Of a stretch of DNA of 64,000 bases, positions 1 to 11,421 are shown one piece after another. Made by a program: the position numbers and the translations under genes. How positions within the stretch are numbered: position 1 is the stretch's first letter; every line of letters starts with the position of its first letter. The notes beneath the pieces are model-generated. The model saw only the letters and a program-made list of their open reading frames with translations. It was not told where the DNA came from and did no database searches. This DNA comes from Pterobdella sp. o SKG-2022 (Eukaryota > Annelida > Clitellata > Hirudinida > Piscicolidae): contig OZ038325.1 in assembly GCA_964035795.1 (NCBI GenBank), forward strand, positions 4,717,163 to 4,781,162, written 5' to 3'.

Positions 1-3000
1 TCGACTCATATCAGTCTTATATGTTGTTTCAGAAGCAGCATCCTCACTCCCTGTAACTTTGCTATGATTATTGACATCAGTATTGGCTTCCTCTGCCGCC
101 TTATGGTTGTTATCAATGGTAGTTTTCTCTAAGTTTGTCTTAGATGAAGATAACTCGTTGTGTGTGCTCGGATGTTGAAAAGGTGGGTTTGTCTTGACGG
201 AAAAGGAGGGTGGAGTGGAAAGAAGTGTGATGGAGCGTTTGAAGCTCGAAGGTGATACGTTCTTCTTCGATCCTGGAGGCAAGTGAGGCAAATATTAAAA
301 TTAAATTGAACAACGATGGTAGTCAAGCAAATATTTCCAATACTCAGTCGTTTATCATAGAGTTATATGCATTTTTATTAGTACTATCAAGTTAATGAAA
401 ATATAAAACAATTCTCTAACACTTGCTTACATGGAAACGGACGTGAAAACGATAATGATGATGAATTGCATTAAATTAATTATTAAAAAGTATAATAGAG
501 AATTTAATCGAAATATTGCTGGTAAACGTTTTAAAGACCACAAATGGAGAATCCACACAACCTTACCCCACAATTGACTACTCACCATCAGAAGTAATAA
601 CGATGGAGGTGGAGTATTTGGCTTCTTTGGCTTCCTCTTTGTTCCTGGTGTTCTTATCCACTAGGGCTGTACTGATGCAGTTCTGTGAATAGAACAACTT
701 CAGGCCAAAAGCTGTGGTTGTGAAATAAATTAATTATAACTGCAAGATATTTTTATGGTATGAGTAATAATTAAATTTTTTTAAACTGCAAAATTTAATA
801 AGTACAACCTTATGTTTATAAACATAAATATAGGAATATCAACAGATCTTGACTATTTGAACAAGTTTGTAAATGGATGAAACATACCTGGGTTATTAAA
901 AGACAAGGGAGTCTTTTTATTGTTTTTTATTTGTTGTCTGTTGAGAGAACATACTTCATAGTTGTTATCATTGTTGTATGAATAAAAAGTGGTGGTTGAA
1001 TCCATGCTGTCGTCATCCCGAAGGTGTTTCTTATGGTTCTTCAGGGGTGTGGGGGTGACATTGAGCGCCTCATAACTACCCCTCACCAACCGATCTGCCT
1101 CCACGAACATGCCGCTAATCCTCCCATTCTCTGAAACCACATCTTGGACTCCTTGCTTGTCTGATCCAGCACTACTTTTGGCATTACCGATCCTCGTTTG
1201 CCTTGTATAATACGGCAAATACCCATTGACAGACTTATCATCAGTGAGGTCCTCGATGGAATCATGCATATTCTTCCTTTGTTTCATCTCAGTCTTGTGC
1301 AAACTGGTGACAAGGGCTTGTAGGTCGGAAGGCAAGTTGACACCCTTGAGGGCCTGGTGCAGCATCGAGAGGTCCCGAGCCAGGTCCACGTCATATGCCG
1401 CCATTTCCTGCTCCTCCTCGTCCCCGAGGTCGCCTGCCGAGGTCTGTACGTGTATCATTAATAATAATAATGATTATAATAATAATAATATTTGATAATG
1501 ATAAGAAGAAAAATTATAATATATTAATAAATAATCTAGGTTTTATAGCCGAAGAAGGTTGGGTGTGTAGTGATGAAAAACATGAAAAGCCGACCAGGTT
1601 GTCGTTGATGAAAGAGAGAAGTGATGGAGCGTGGAAGTCAATGAAAGAGTTCATGAACGTCAGATGCTCTTCCTTTCCTCCTCCAAACCTGCGGAAATAA
1701 AGCTTCTTTTATTAAGAGCTTCCAAGTTCTAGTAGAACGAAACACTACAAAAGTAAAACGAAGTTACAAAGCAATAATAACACTAATAAAAATAAAAACA
1801 CATAAAAAATAAAAATATATACTAATAATAATAAAGGGAACCTCGAAAAATTGGCAAGAACTTGCAGAGCTTTGGCGACCATCTTGAGGTTGGTTGCCAT
1901 GGCTCCCGTTACCATGGAGCCAAATAGTCCAAACAAGTGAGGAGACCACACGGCAGGGCAAACGAGTCTGAGAAAGAAAGACGAAGTGACCAGGTTGTTG
2001 ATGACGTCATCATTGTGTTGTAGAGCCATGCTGGAGCGGAGGTGACTCAAGACGCTCTTTAGCTTCCTGTGAATCATTATCATTATCATCACCACCCCAA
2101 CATTTTCATTAAAGCAAACAACGTACAGAGGCAAAACGGAAGTGAAGATGATACGGGCGATGTTTTCACAAGCAGTAATGAGGTCTCGTTGTTTGATGCT
2201 GAGGTCTGTAGAGGTGTCTTCAAGGTCAAAGCTGACGTCAGAAGAAGTGAGGGAGATGAGGAAGGGAGTGAGGGTCGTGTGCAAGTACTGTTGTGATGAT
2301 TAAGGATTAATATAAACTATCTATATTTATGTAGTTTATTACATATTTTTCATCAATCAACTATTCAAATATAACTTTTTGGCCTCACACTCCTGACATC
2401 TTCAGTTAAATCTGAACATCATCCCCATATAAACCCCTCAACCCACCAAGCACTGCACCAGCTCACCTGCTTGCACACGATTTTGACGAAGGCCTCGAGG
2501 GACTTGGAAGCCATGCTGTTTCCTCTCAGGGTGTTCTCTTGGCTGTCTGTGTGGCCATTAAATATTCATCATCGATTTTGAGATATTATAGTATAACTGA
2601 TAATATATGAAAGAATTTAAAACGATGATCATGATGACGTGGTGAAGTTTATGTTGATGATGATTAAAGAGATGATGATAATTATGATATTTATATGCAA
2701 AGTAATATCTGTCAATGTTGTCAATAAAATTACTGACCTTTTTTGTTGAGTTCTGATAGGACGACGGAAGCGAGGTAAGGTGAAATCTGATTGGTAGCTA
2801 TAAATATTCTCACCAATAACGTCGATAGCTCTTCCTTTTGCTTGGCTGTTAAAACCTCCTCCCATTGGGTGATGAGCGGTTGGTAGTTTTGGGAAATGTG
2901 CTGTTAAAGATTTAACTATTGTGGAAGCATATTTTAATATAGAATATTTTTATAAATCAAAAAAATACAAATTTTTAGTAAGAAATACAAACCACTGGTG

Positions 3001-4246
3001 TGAAACCTAGAGCTGAAATATTTTCTGAATCATAAAAATATATTAATTGTAGTAACTTCTACTTGTACACTAAATCCTAGTGCTAAATCTGTCCCAGTAA
3101 TTGAGCAGCAGTCGATTAATACATCTTCTCCACTCAACAAAACGGATTTATAGACTTTAAAGCACATAAAAAAGTAACAAATTGAACTAAACGCAACAAC
3201 AATACAATATTAAACTTAGCGAGCTTCCCGAAAGAGAAGTACTTTGACCCTAATTGTGATGCAATTGATAGGTTTTACAGATCACTACTCTAAGCAAATA
3301 ACGCTTCATGTCCAAACATATACACCAAATACAAATCAAAGCAAATGTTTAAAGACCAAACACACACAACAACAACACACGAACAGAGAGAAGGGGCTGA
3401 GAAGTGTTGAAGGGCACCACAGATACACTGAGCGACTTGACTTGCACACGAACACTAGCCATCTTGTTGCCTTGAGAATTCTTGACTCCCTTGGCATTCT
3501 TCATGTTGTACCACTTTTCTGAACTGAAATGTCCTTCCTCCTTGCCTACAGATATCTCTATGCTCCCTGTGGCACGACGAGGAGGAGGATGTGTATGACA
3601 GTGGATCTGATTAATTGACTTTTATATTCATTGACTGGTCGATTAATATATTTTGTGTGAACTTTGATATATAGCATTTTTATGAAGATAATTTAAAATT
3701 AAAAACTCAAAACATGCTATTGGAGATATATCAATACTTCCGATTTTCCAATATTTCTAGTTTACATAATCAAAAAAGTATTTGTATAACAATAGAATTT
3801 AACGTTTAATTAAGTGTCTATATAAAAACTGGTATATTATGTATTTGTTCAGAACTATATTCGATAACGCCACTTTGATAGTCAAAAGCATTACCTTCTA
3901 CCTCATGGGGGTGCCTTATGATATGACACCGCTTACTTCATCGACAAGTTGACTTTCTCGCTTTTATTTCACTCGATAATGTAGGTTCTGTTCACGAAAA
4001 TCTTCATTGCTTACTGAACCTTTGTTTTTGTATAATACCCTTGCTTTTGTTCCTTCTATCGTTTTGATTTCTAGCTATATACATATGTAACAATAAATCC
4101 CCGTGTTCCTTAAAATGCGAAAATAAACCAAAAATCGTGCACAAAATTGAAGCTCACCAATAAGGATCTCCTTCTTCTTCTTCTTCTTCGAGTCTTCCTG
4201 GTACACATTCAGTATCAAGCTGTTCTCACAAACTCTCTGCGAGTTG
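1..4246 (-). CDS. SynGAP/DAB2IP/RASAL2-type Ras GTPase-activating protein (partial)
   Basis: Stimulates GTP hydrolysis by Ras/Rap at the membrane. Ten exons read in phase on the minus strand: 4246-4158, 3566-3442, 2900-2738, 2546-2467, 2287-2127, 2066-1842, 1688-1595, 1443-888, 711-586 and 272-1 (open at the window edge). The first two give the C-terminal half of a C2 domain (NVYQEDSKKKKKKE, then EKWYNM, as in SynGAP). The next five form the RasGAP domain. TLRGNSMASK carries the arginine finger and SFFLRLVCPAVWSPHLFGL matches the FLRFxCPAIxSPxLFGL signature. Exon 1443-888 aligns with the post-GAP segment (DLARDLSMLHQAL). The last two exons are low-complexity and Ser/Asn-rich. The PH domain and first half of C2 were not found. 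A LINE starts just upstream at about 4.34 kb, so the 5' exons are either farther away or displaced. Family assignment is firm; which paralogue is not. Confidence 0.9.
1458..1497. repeat. AAT/ATAATA microsatellite
   Basis: A run of AAT-type trinucleotides just upstream (in gene orientation) of the RasGAP exon that starts at 1443. It lies in the intron near the acceptor site. Confidence 0.8.
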
Positions 4247-4261
4247 CTGCAAGTTTTGATG

Positions 4262-4263
<2 letters not shown>

Positions 4264-4294
<31 letters not shown>

Positions 4295-4300
4295 TGTATG
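4264..4300. repeat. (TATG)n microsatellite
   Basis: About nine uninterrupted TATG units. It lies between the most upstream recognised RasGAP exon and the LINE that begins near 4340. Confidence 0.9.
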
Positions 4301-4339
4301 GATGCGATAACGCATCATGAGTAAGTTCATGGTAATAAG

Positions 4340-6490
4340 ATGATTCAGTGACCGGTTCTCATGAGTTATTAAGATTGAAATCGTGGTTTAGTTCTAGCAA
4401 AACCGAAAGACAGCGCGAATTAAGAAAGATGCAAAATACTTGGTGGAGTAAGAGGACTGATGATATCCAATTAGCAGCTGAAACTAAGAACACCGGAGTA
4501 TTTTACAGTCTATTGCGCGAGGTTTATGGCCCTTCTAGTTTCTCTATGACATTTTTGAGAAGCAGATAATAAGCATCTCACTTGCGATCCATTCGGCATC
4601 CTAAACAGATGGAAAGAACACTGACGATCTTCTAAATAGACATTCAGAATTCAATTCAGAGCTAGTTGAATCCATTCCAACTAAACCGGTTGAAGACGCT
4701 TTGGGTGAAGAAATTACAGCACAGGAAGTGGAAGAGGCAGTTCAAAAACTGAACTCTGGTAAATCCCCTGATATGAACGGCCTTATGGCAGAATTCTTTC
4801 ATTGTGCTGGTCCAGTGTTTATGGGGCGTATGACTACTCTATTATGAACAGCTTGAACTATTCCCGAGAATTGGAGAAACTTTTTGTTAGTTGTGCTTTA
4901 TAAAGGAAAGGGTCCTAAAAACGATTGCAGCAACTACCGAGGAATCTCACTTTTATTAGTTGTGGGTAAAATTCTTAGTCGCATTATTTTCAAAAGAATT
5001 AACCTTCACATTGCCGATAATGTTTTGCCAAAATCCCAGTGTGGGTTTAGAAATGGTCGAGGGACAGTTGATATGATATTCACAATTAAACAACTGCAAG
5101 AAAAATGTCAGAAACAGTGCAGAGGTCTTTTTTAAGTGTTCATTGACCTCACTAAGGCCTTTGACACAGTGAACCGTGAAGCTCTTTGGTTGATTCTTGG
5201 AAAGTTAGGCTGTCAGAAGAAGTTGATTTCTATCTTAAAACTTTTCCACCACGACATGAAAACTACGCTGAATATCGGGGGCAAACTTGCAGAACCTTTC
5301 ACTGTAGGAAACGGTGTCAAGCAGGGAGATACACTAGCCCCAACACTATTTGCGCTTTATTTTTCTATGGTGTTTCAATTAGTTTTCAAGGATAGTAGCA
5401 AAGGTGTCTACATTTACTATCAAACCACTGGTAAGCTTCTTAACATCAAACGCTTCACTGCCAGAACCAAAACAATGATGTGCGTGATACGTTAATTGCT
5501 TTAAGCAGACGACTGTACTTTGCTGACTCACACCGAGATGGAAATGCAGCACTTGATGGATTCTTTTGAAGCTGCGTGCACTGCATTGGGATTGACTATC
5601 AGTTTGAAGAAAACTGTTTTGATGTACCAACTAACTCCTGGAAAAACATATGTCGAGCCATCAATCTATGTTTACGGACAAAAGCTGGTAGTCGTTTCAA
5701 AGTTTGTATATTTTGGAAGTACTCTCAATTGCAGTAACTCCATTGATGATGAGGTGGGCTTAAGAATAAGCAAAGCCAGCCACGCATTTGGCATTTTGCA
5801 TAAGCGTCTTTGAAGTCGCCATGATATCTCTAAACGCAAGAAAGTTAAAGTTTATAATGCGTGTGTTCTAACTGTCCTTCTTTTTGCCAGTGAAACTTGG
5901 ACCACATATACCAGGCACCTGAAACAACTTGAGCGTTTTCACCAACAGTGTCTGCGTAAGATTTTGGGCATAAAATGGCAGATGCACATCAGCGACACCG
6001 AAATACTTAAGATGGCAAATATCGGTAGCATCGAAGTCCTAATCCCCAAGCAACAGCTCAGATGGATCGGACACTTAGTAAGATTGCCCAACGAACGGAT
6101 TTCAAAGCAAATATTTTATGGGCAACTTACCGATGGAAAAAGGTTGGCTTACAAACCCAAAAAACGATTCAAAGATTGCTTGAAACAAACCTTCAAAAAA
6201 TGCGGCATAAACACCCTTTCATGGGAAACGCAAGCGCAAAACAGGTTAACTTGGAGGAAATTAAGTTTAGAAGCAACCGGTCGTTTTGAGGAAAGCAGAC
6301 GGAAACACGCTAGACTTAAACGCGATCTCCGGAAAGGAAACATCACCGAGCATGTAACAGAACTGACGTGCGGTCATTGTGGGAGACCATGTTTGAGCAG
6401 GACGGGTTTTCTGAGTTATTTAAGGTCCCATCGACGTCGTGTTTCTTCGGCCAAGCATATATATATATTTTCAAATGAACAAAATTTTTT
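4340..6490 (+). mobile_element. Decayed L2/CR1-like LINE, reverse transcriptase and C-terminal finger
   Basis: Non-LTR retrotransposon remnant on the plus strand. A pre-RT segment lies at about 4348-4870. RT follows at 4884-5495, with NDCSNYRGISLL, FIDLTKAFDTVN and GVKQGDTLAPTLFALYF. The catalytic ADD block is at about 5505-5530 (ADDCTLLTH across a frame break). The tail at 5520-6450 has SETWTT, QQLRWIGHLVRLP, KKRFKDCLKQ and a terminal C-x2-C finger (CGHCGRPC). In-frame stops near 5133 and 5495 and several frame changes show it is dead. The C-terminal pattern (GHLVR...LYG..GKR...KKRFKD) is that of the L2/CR1/jockey-like LINEs common in marine invertebrates and fish. It sits antisense to, and immediately upstream of, the RasGAP exons. 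Clade placement is approximate. Confidence 0.85.
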
Positions 6491-6513
6491 TTTAAATTAG
6501 CTACTAATTTTTA

Positions 6514-7110
6514 TTATAGGCCCTTCCTTTTGGAGAAATTAAATTGTGCTAAAAAATCTATTTGAATTATTATCAATATTATAAAAATATTTATAAAATT
6601 CATTTCATTTTGGACATCTATTATTATTTCATGAATATTAATACTGTTAAAACTAACTACAAATTTGTTGCTGCTCGAGTCATCATTGGATGGGGATTGA
6701 TTGTTAATGGGTTGGTTAAAGCTCATGTTTGCTGAGCTATCGATACTGTTGTTAGTAAAGCTAGTGTCATTGCTGAAACTTTTGTTCTTTTTTTGCTCCA
6801 TGTTATTTACTGGTTGGTTAAAAAAGTTTGAATGATTGTCTAAAACATCATTCCTGCTTCCTCCGATCCTTACTACTGAATATCTTGCTGCCTTTCGAGA
6901 TGAGTACCTCTCCTGTTGTAATATTTCTAGCTCAAAAAGCAAATCAAGATGTTGTGTTCTTAACAAAATATTTATAAATTTTGAAGAACTGTAATTCAAT
7001 ATATTAGAAGATCTAAGATAAGATGTGACTATGCTTGAAGACCTCATGAATAGAATGGGAAAGCCCTCGATTATAAGTCCTGAACACACAAAACATGGCT
7101 TTCCAATCAT
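6514..7110 (-). CDS. Unrecognised Asn/Ser-rich open reading frame
   Basis: A 198-codon ORF from a real ATG at 7110 to a stop at 6514, unusually long for DNA this AT-rich. I do not recognise it. The N-terminal half is mixed and includes EILQQERYSSRKAARYSVV. The middle is Asn/Ser-rich with two related NQP.NN motifs, and the end is very hydrophobic (FIILIIIQIDFLAQF). A plausible splice acceptor precedes GAGAGGTACTC near 6916, so only the part below that may be a real exon, possibly an upstream exon of the RasGAP on the same strand. It is divergent from RPS28, whose start lies 487 bp away. Stand-alone gene, internal exon and chance ORF all remain possible. Confidence 0.35.
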   Translation of the reverse strand: MIGKPCFVCSGLIIEGFPILFMRSSSIVTSYLRSSNILNYSSSKFINILLRTQHLDLLFELEILQQERYSSRKAARYSVVRIGGSRNDVLDNHSNFFNQPVNNMEQKKNKSFSNDTSFTNNSIDSSANMSFNQPINNQSPSNDDSSSNKFVVSFNSINIHEIIIDVQNEMNFINIFIILIIIQIDFLAQFNFSKRKGL

Positions 7111-7559
7111 TGGTTATATCTGCCAGACTTGTATCTCCTGAAGCTGAAACATCTGTTCAAAATCAAACTTTTCAATTGATAAAAATGTTTATAATTGGAA
7201 ATATTTTTGTATTTTGATTGGAATTAAAGTATAATACCCAATACATTCAGCCATCCTTCAACTCTTTTTGGCAAAACATTTGACTCTTCCATTTCACTTC
7301 ATTATATCTTTTTGCTCTCAATTATATTTATTACTTGCTCAATCATTTAAAAAAGCTTTTAACAAAAGTCAGATTAGTGAAACATTGATAACTCTTCCGC
7401 TTTTTAAACTATCTCTAAGTCAAATAATATTCTAACTTAAAGCCAAAATAATTATGTTTACAACAAAAAATGTTAAAATCTATGAAAAAATATTAATAAT
7501 TTTTTTTTTAAATTTAATTATTTTTTTATTTAAACTTAATTTAACTTTTAGTCAAATAT

Positions 7560-7596
7560 TGTTAGATTTCTTTTTCTTTTTCCCGTTCAAAACAAA
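7560..7596 (+). promoter_or_regulatory. Pyrimidine-rich (TOP-like) leader of RPS28
   Basis: The sequence just upstream of the RPS28 ATG contains the tract TTTCTTTTTCTTTTTCCCG (7567-7585). Ribosomal protein mRNAs of animals typically begin with a 5' terminal oligopyrimidine tract, so transcription probably starts in or next to it. The rest of 7111-7560 is AT-rich and shows nothing else I can name. Confidence 0.5.
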
Positions 7597-7979
7597 ATGG
7601 AAGCTAAGCCAGCGGCTCTACGTCTAGCAAGAGTAAGTGATTTTGATTTATTTCTAATGTGATTTTTTAATTTTAAACTAGTTTTCAATACCGTGTTTGT
7701 TTTTATACGCTTTTGGTTGAAATATTCAAATTTCACGTGCTAGGTGACTAAAATCCTCGGAAGAACTGGCTCTCAGGGTCAATGTACCCAAGTAATCAAT
7801 TTTTTTATTTTTTGTAATAAAATTACTTTTGCTATAATTATAAATAACAATCTCAGGTTAGAGTGGAGTTCATTGATGAGTCTAATAGATCTATCATTCG
7901 CAACGTCAAAGGACCTGTGAGAGAAGGGGATATCCTGACTTTGCTTGAAAGTGAACGTGAAGCTAGAAGGCTTCGATAA
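7597..7979 (+). CDS. RPS28: 40S ribosomal protein S28 (eS28)
   Basis: Small-subunit ribosomal protein near the mRNA exit channel. Three exons, 7597-7632, 7744-7791 and 7857-7979, join in phase 0 with GTAAGT and GTAATC donors. They give a 68-residue product, close to the 69 of human RPS28. The protein starts [13 protein letters not shown] and contains [19 protein letters not shown] and the C-terminal block [19 protein letters not shown], which are diagnostic of the family. Nothing is missing. It is the only clearly housekeeping gene here and lies between two minus-strand genes. The nearest poly(A) signal is at 8257. Confidence 0.98.
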
Positions 7980-8631
7980 TCGGGTTAATTTAAGTATTCT
8001 TTATTTGGCGGCTAAGAATTAATTCATCTACCTCACTCTAGAAAAGCTTTTTTTTATTGATCTGTTTTCTATTCAACATTTTTTAATGTTTACTTTTACT
8101 TATTTAATATTCACAAATTTTTATTGAAGACTATTTCATAATCATATGTTTACAGTTATAGTTTTTCAATGAGTTTCTTAAAGATTATATTATTTATCAT
8201 TCATACTTTTAATTTCAGATGGAGAAAAATGACAGTTTTTTTTGATTTCTTTTTCAAATAAAATTGTCAAATAACATTGTCTTCTGATATTAAAAAATTA
8301 AATATTCAAATTTGTTCATATAAGTGAATAGGGTTAGTGGGAAGCCATTTGCTTGAAGTGAAATTCACTTAATTTCTTCATATTTGTTGAAGAAGGTAAA
8401 TCTTATGCAAATTGCCACCAAAGTGATCTGTTATAATTATGAAAATAACTCAAAAGTAATACTTTAGATAGAAAGTTCTAATGAATTAATACCTGAAAAA
8501 TTATGAGTATAGGGGTGATTTGGTAAGCTGAAAGGGCTGTAAAAGTAAAAAACTTGCTCACTGTCTTCAAACAACCCTTTAATAATTTGTTAAAAGGTTT
8601 ATGTATATGGGACATGTAAACTCACGTCGAT
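7980..8631 (+). terminator. RPS28 3' flank with poly(A) signal AATAAA at 8257
   Basis: AATAAA at 8257-8262 is the first strong polyadenylation signal downstream of the RPS28 stop. It is about 280 bp away and would give a rather long 3' UTR. The remainder up to the tetraspanin reading frame is AT-rich. I searched the minus strand for the missing last transmembrane exon of the tetraspanin and saw none. Confidence 0.5.
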
Positions 8632-9857
8632 TTAACTAGTTATTACCTCATTATGTATGGAAATGGGTTGATGAAGAGAAGTGCAGAGATTGAGACTAAC
8701 AATCACCCTGTTCATTTTTAAATCCCATTTGCTGTCGCAGCAACTAAGAGGAACCGGAATTGACATAGGGTCTTCAAAAGCATTTTTTTAGCATAATTAT
8801 CATCTGAAAACAATTGATGTAATGTACCTTCTCCTTCGTAAATGGTTTCACTTCTATTGGCGATAGGCACCTGCTTATAATCGTCTGGTCCTTCCACGCC
8901 ACAACACTTCATCTTGATACAGATTAAAAAGATAAAAAGTTTTTCTTGAATAATAATCAGTCACAAACCTCTATTTGAAGGTAAGCCCAAGCTTTGGCGT
9001 ATCTCTGGAGCGGCAGGTCGAGAATTATGGGTCCGTTATGTTTTATGTCTGAAATGCAGGGAAAATGTGGATACCTTTACTTTCCAAATTAATGTAATAT
9101 ATTTACCTTGGGTGGCAAAATTTGTGATCATATTATTTTTCATTTGGTTTTTGAGATAACTCTGTAAATATCAAATTAATTCATAAAATAGAATAGCTTG
9201 ATACAATTGTATAAAAAAAAAACACAAAGCATTGACCAAAATACACAAAAGTTTTCGTTAAAAGAATCTTACACTCAAATGTATGATAATACTCTACGAA
9301 AACCTTCGTGTATTTTGATATAAATTATTTTTTTATACATCAAAATAATTGTTTGTTATTTCTAATGATTGTTAAAATATAAGAAACCTCAAAAGGGTAA
9401 CAGGCTGCAAATGCCAGCAAAACCACATTAGAAACTATTAGAAAGATCAAGAAAACAATCTAAAAGTTATCACTTAAAATTAAAACATATTCACTGCCAA
9501 AAGTTTCTACGCACCAATGGGATTGAATTTTCTTTTTCAAGCAGTAGAGCGCAAACAACAAGAAAAGCAGAAAGTATGGCAAAGACGCCCACGATAATCA
9601 TAAATATTCCCAGAGGTTGATTCGTTTCTCCAGCCAGTGTTGTTATTTGGCGCCAATAAGGAGAAAGTTCATAAGCTTGAGACCAAGGGTGCAAATATAT
9701 AGATATTCCCTCTCCCAACATCACCATTCCTGCGATCTGTCATTATATAAAAAACAATGATACTACTAGTAAGATTCGTATAAAAACTTACGGCATAAGC
9801 CACACAGATGAACGAGCCAATGATTTTGATGGTTTTCGTGTCACATGTTAGCGGCAT
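8632..9857 (-). CDS. Tetraspanin
   Basis: Four-pass membrane organiser. Seven exons read in phase on the minus strand: 9857-9792, 9736-9515, 9459-9388, 9161-9107, 9048-8969, 8912-8828 and 8771 onward. TM1 lies in exons 1-2 (IIGSFICVAYAIAGMVMLG). TM2 and TM3 are in exons 2-3 (LGIFMIIVGVFAILSAFLVV and IVFLIFLIVSNVVLLAFAAC). The large extracellular loop holds the diagnostic CCG (MKCCGVEGPDDY) and, across a 56-bp intron, the P-x-S-C-C motif (VPLSCC). Reading on from exon 7 reaches a stop at 8634-8632 with no fourth TM. Either exon 7 is spliced at the donor near 8706 to an exon I could not find, or the gene is truncated. The family is certain; the subfamily is not assigned. Confidence 0.9.
9237..9317. 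repeat. Short imperfect inverted repeat in tetraspanin intron
   Basis: Arms 9237-9258 and 9296-9317 are reverse complements over 22 bp with two mismatches (left arm CAAAATACACAAAAGTTTTC). The loop is 37 bp. It could be a decayed MITE or a chance hairpin. Confidence 0.6.
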
Positions 9858-11421
9858 CCTATCGTTTGAGAGTGAAGATTTGAAAAATTAAGTTGAAGAT
9901 AATATAGATTGCGAAGATTTTTATAGAGAAAGCAATTTTTCGAGACTAGACTACAAAATACGATCTTTTTGAATAGATTCATTTTTTAGAAGACTTGGGG
10001 GTCAACTTTGTTTTTTACTTCAATTTTTGGTTATCCACTCTTATTTTAAAACATAGCAAATCCGAGTAGGTACTCATGCTAATTTTTTACTATCCCTTCA
10101 AAAACTATGGTACTTTTTGAGTAATAAGTGCCTTATAACTGCTTCATATTTAAGTTTGCAATAAGAAAAAACGCATAGAAAAACATTTTCAGTATCAAAG
10201 CAACTCAAATCAGACAATTTTATTAATTGAAAAACACGAAGCCTTTTGTAAGATGAGCTCACTATACAAATAAGTTTTTATATTTGATAACTTAAGCTCG
10301 ACTTACGAAAATTTTTATATTTTTCAGTTAGTGTCTGATGTGAAATATTAAGTTGATTGTTACTAAAAACTAATCATAATGTTGAACTCACTTTTATTGT
10401 TTTTAAGTTCTACGATAAATATCAGTTTAAAACGATCAAAAACTACTCAAATTTTTTCAAAAAATATTGAAGAGCTTGCCACAACATTGAACAGTCAATT
10501 TCAAAACAAAGCAAGTCTCTATAGTATGAAGCTATAACTTAAACCTGCCAGTCTTTTGCTTACTACAATACAAGCTTGTATTGATTGTTCAATCACTTCA
10601 CATTGTCACACTGCTTGTTGATCAATACAAACTGAATAACGTGCTCTATTTTGATTCATTTTCATCCCTTATACAAATAATACTTTCAACGCATAACCTT
10701 GAAGTATTCAATTAAGTAATTAGAAAATTTAATAATTTATTAAAAATGAATCAGAATTTTCAAATTAAAAATATATAACGGATCGATAAATCAATAAGTC
10801 CAGTGTCATGTGATTGAAGACTCGTACAAGCAATTTTTAACGGATTGCTGCGGAGATTAAACAATATCAACAAAATCTAAAGCTTTCCAGTAAGCATTAC
10901 GATGGTGTTACGAAAGCGCACATAAGCACGTTGAACGAGTCTTTTCTGCAGCCACATATGACTGCACATTGGTTAAACATAATTGAGACAACAAAGAATG
11001 GCAAAGAATGATGTGTTCAAGCGAATGTTCTCGAAAGCAGAGTAATTGAACGTTGAGTTATTGAACGAGTGGTCATCTTAATGGGTTCTCTTCCGCTTTC
11101 TTTTTTATGTACAAATTAAGCAGTTTTTTCTGTTAGAAAACAATATCATTTTTAAGAATAATAATAACCAAATAATAAAAATAATATAGTTATTGACGTA
11201 GTATAGCTTGAAATAATATTATGGGAACCAAACATGAAGTATTAAACTGAATTTAGTTTATTTTCTTCAAAAGCCACAATAGAATAAGTAATATTTCAAA
11301 ACTCTAGTTAGTTTATTAAGATATGAAACTTTTCGTTATACTTGAAAATGTCAAAGCTTTGTATCTTAATGAATTTAGTTTAATTAACACTCTATGCTTG
11401 GTCCACACAATACAAATACTG
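9858..11421. other. Intergenic region between CLASP and tetraspanin
   Basis: AT-rich. It should contain the tetraspanin promoter and the CLASP 3' end. An open plus-strand stretch at about 10850-11010 has a fairly balanced amino-acid composition, but I recognise no domain or splice context and do not call a gene. No RNA gene or repeat array is visible. Confidence 0.4.

Noticed and set aside
10850..11010. Plus-strand open stretch with balanced composition
   Set aside because: No start codon, splice context or recognisable domain; cannot be told from chance.
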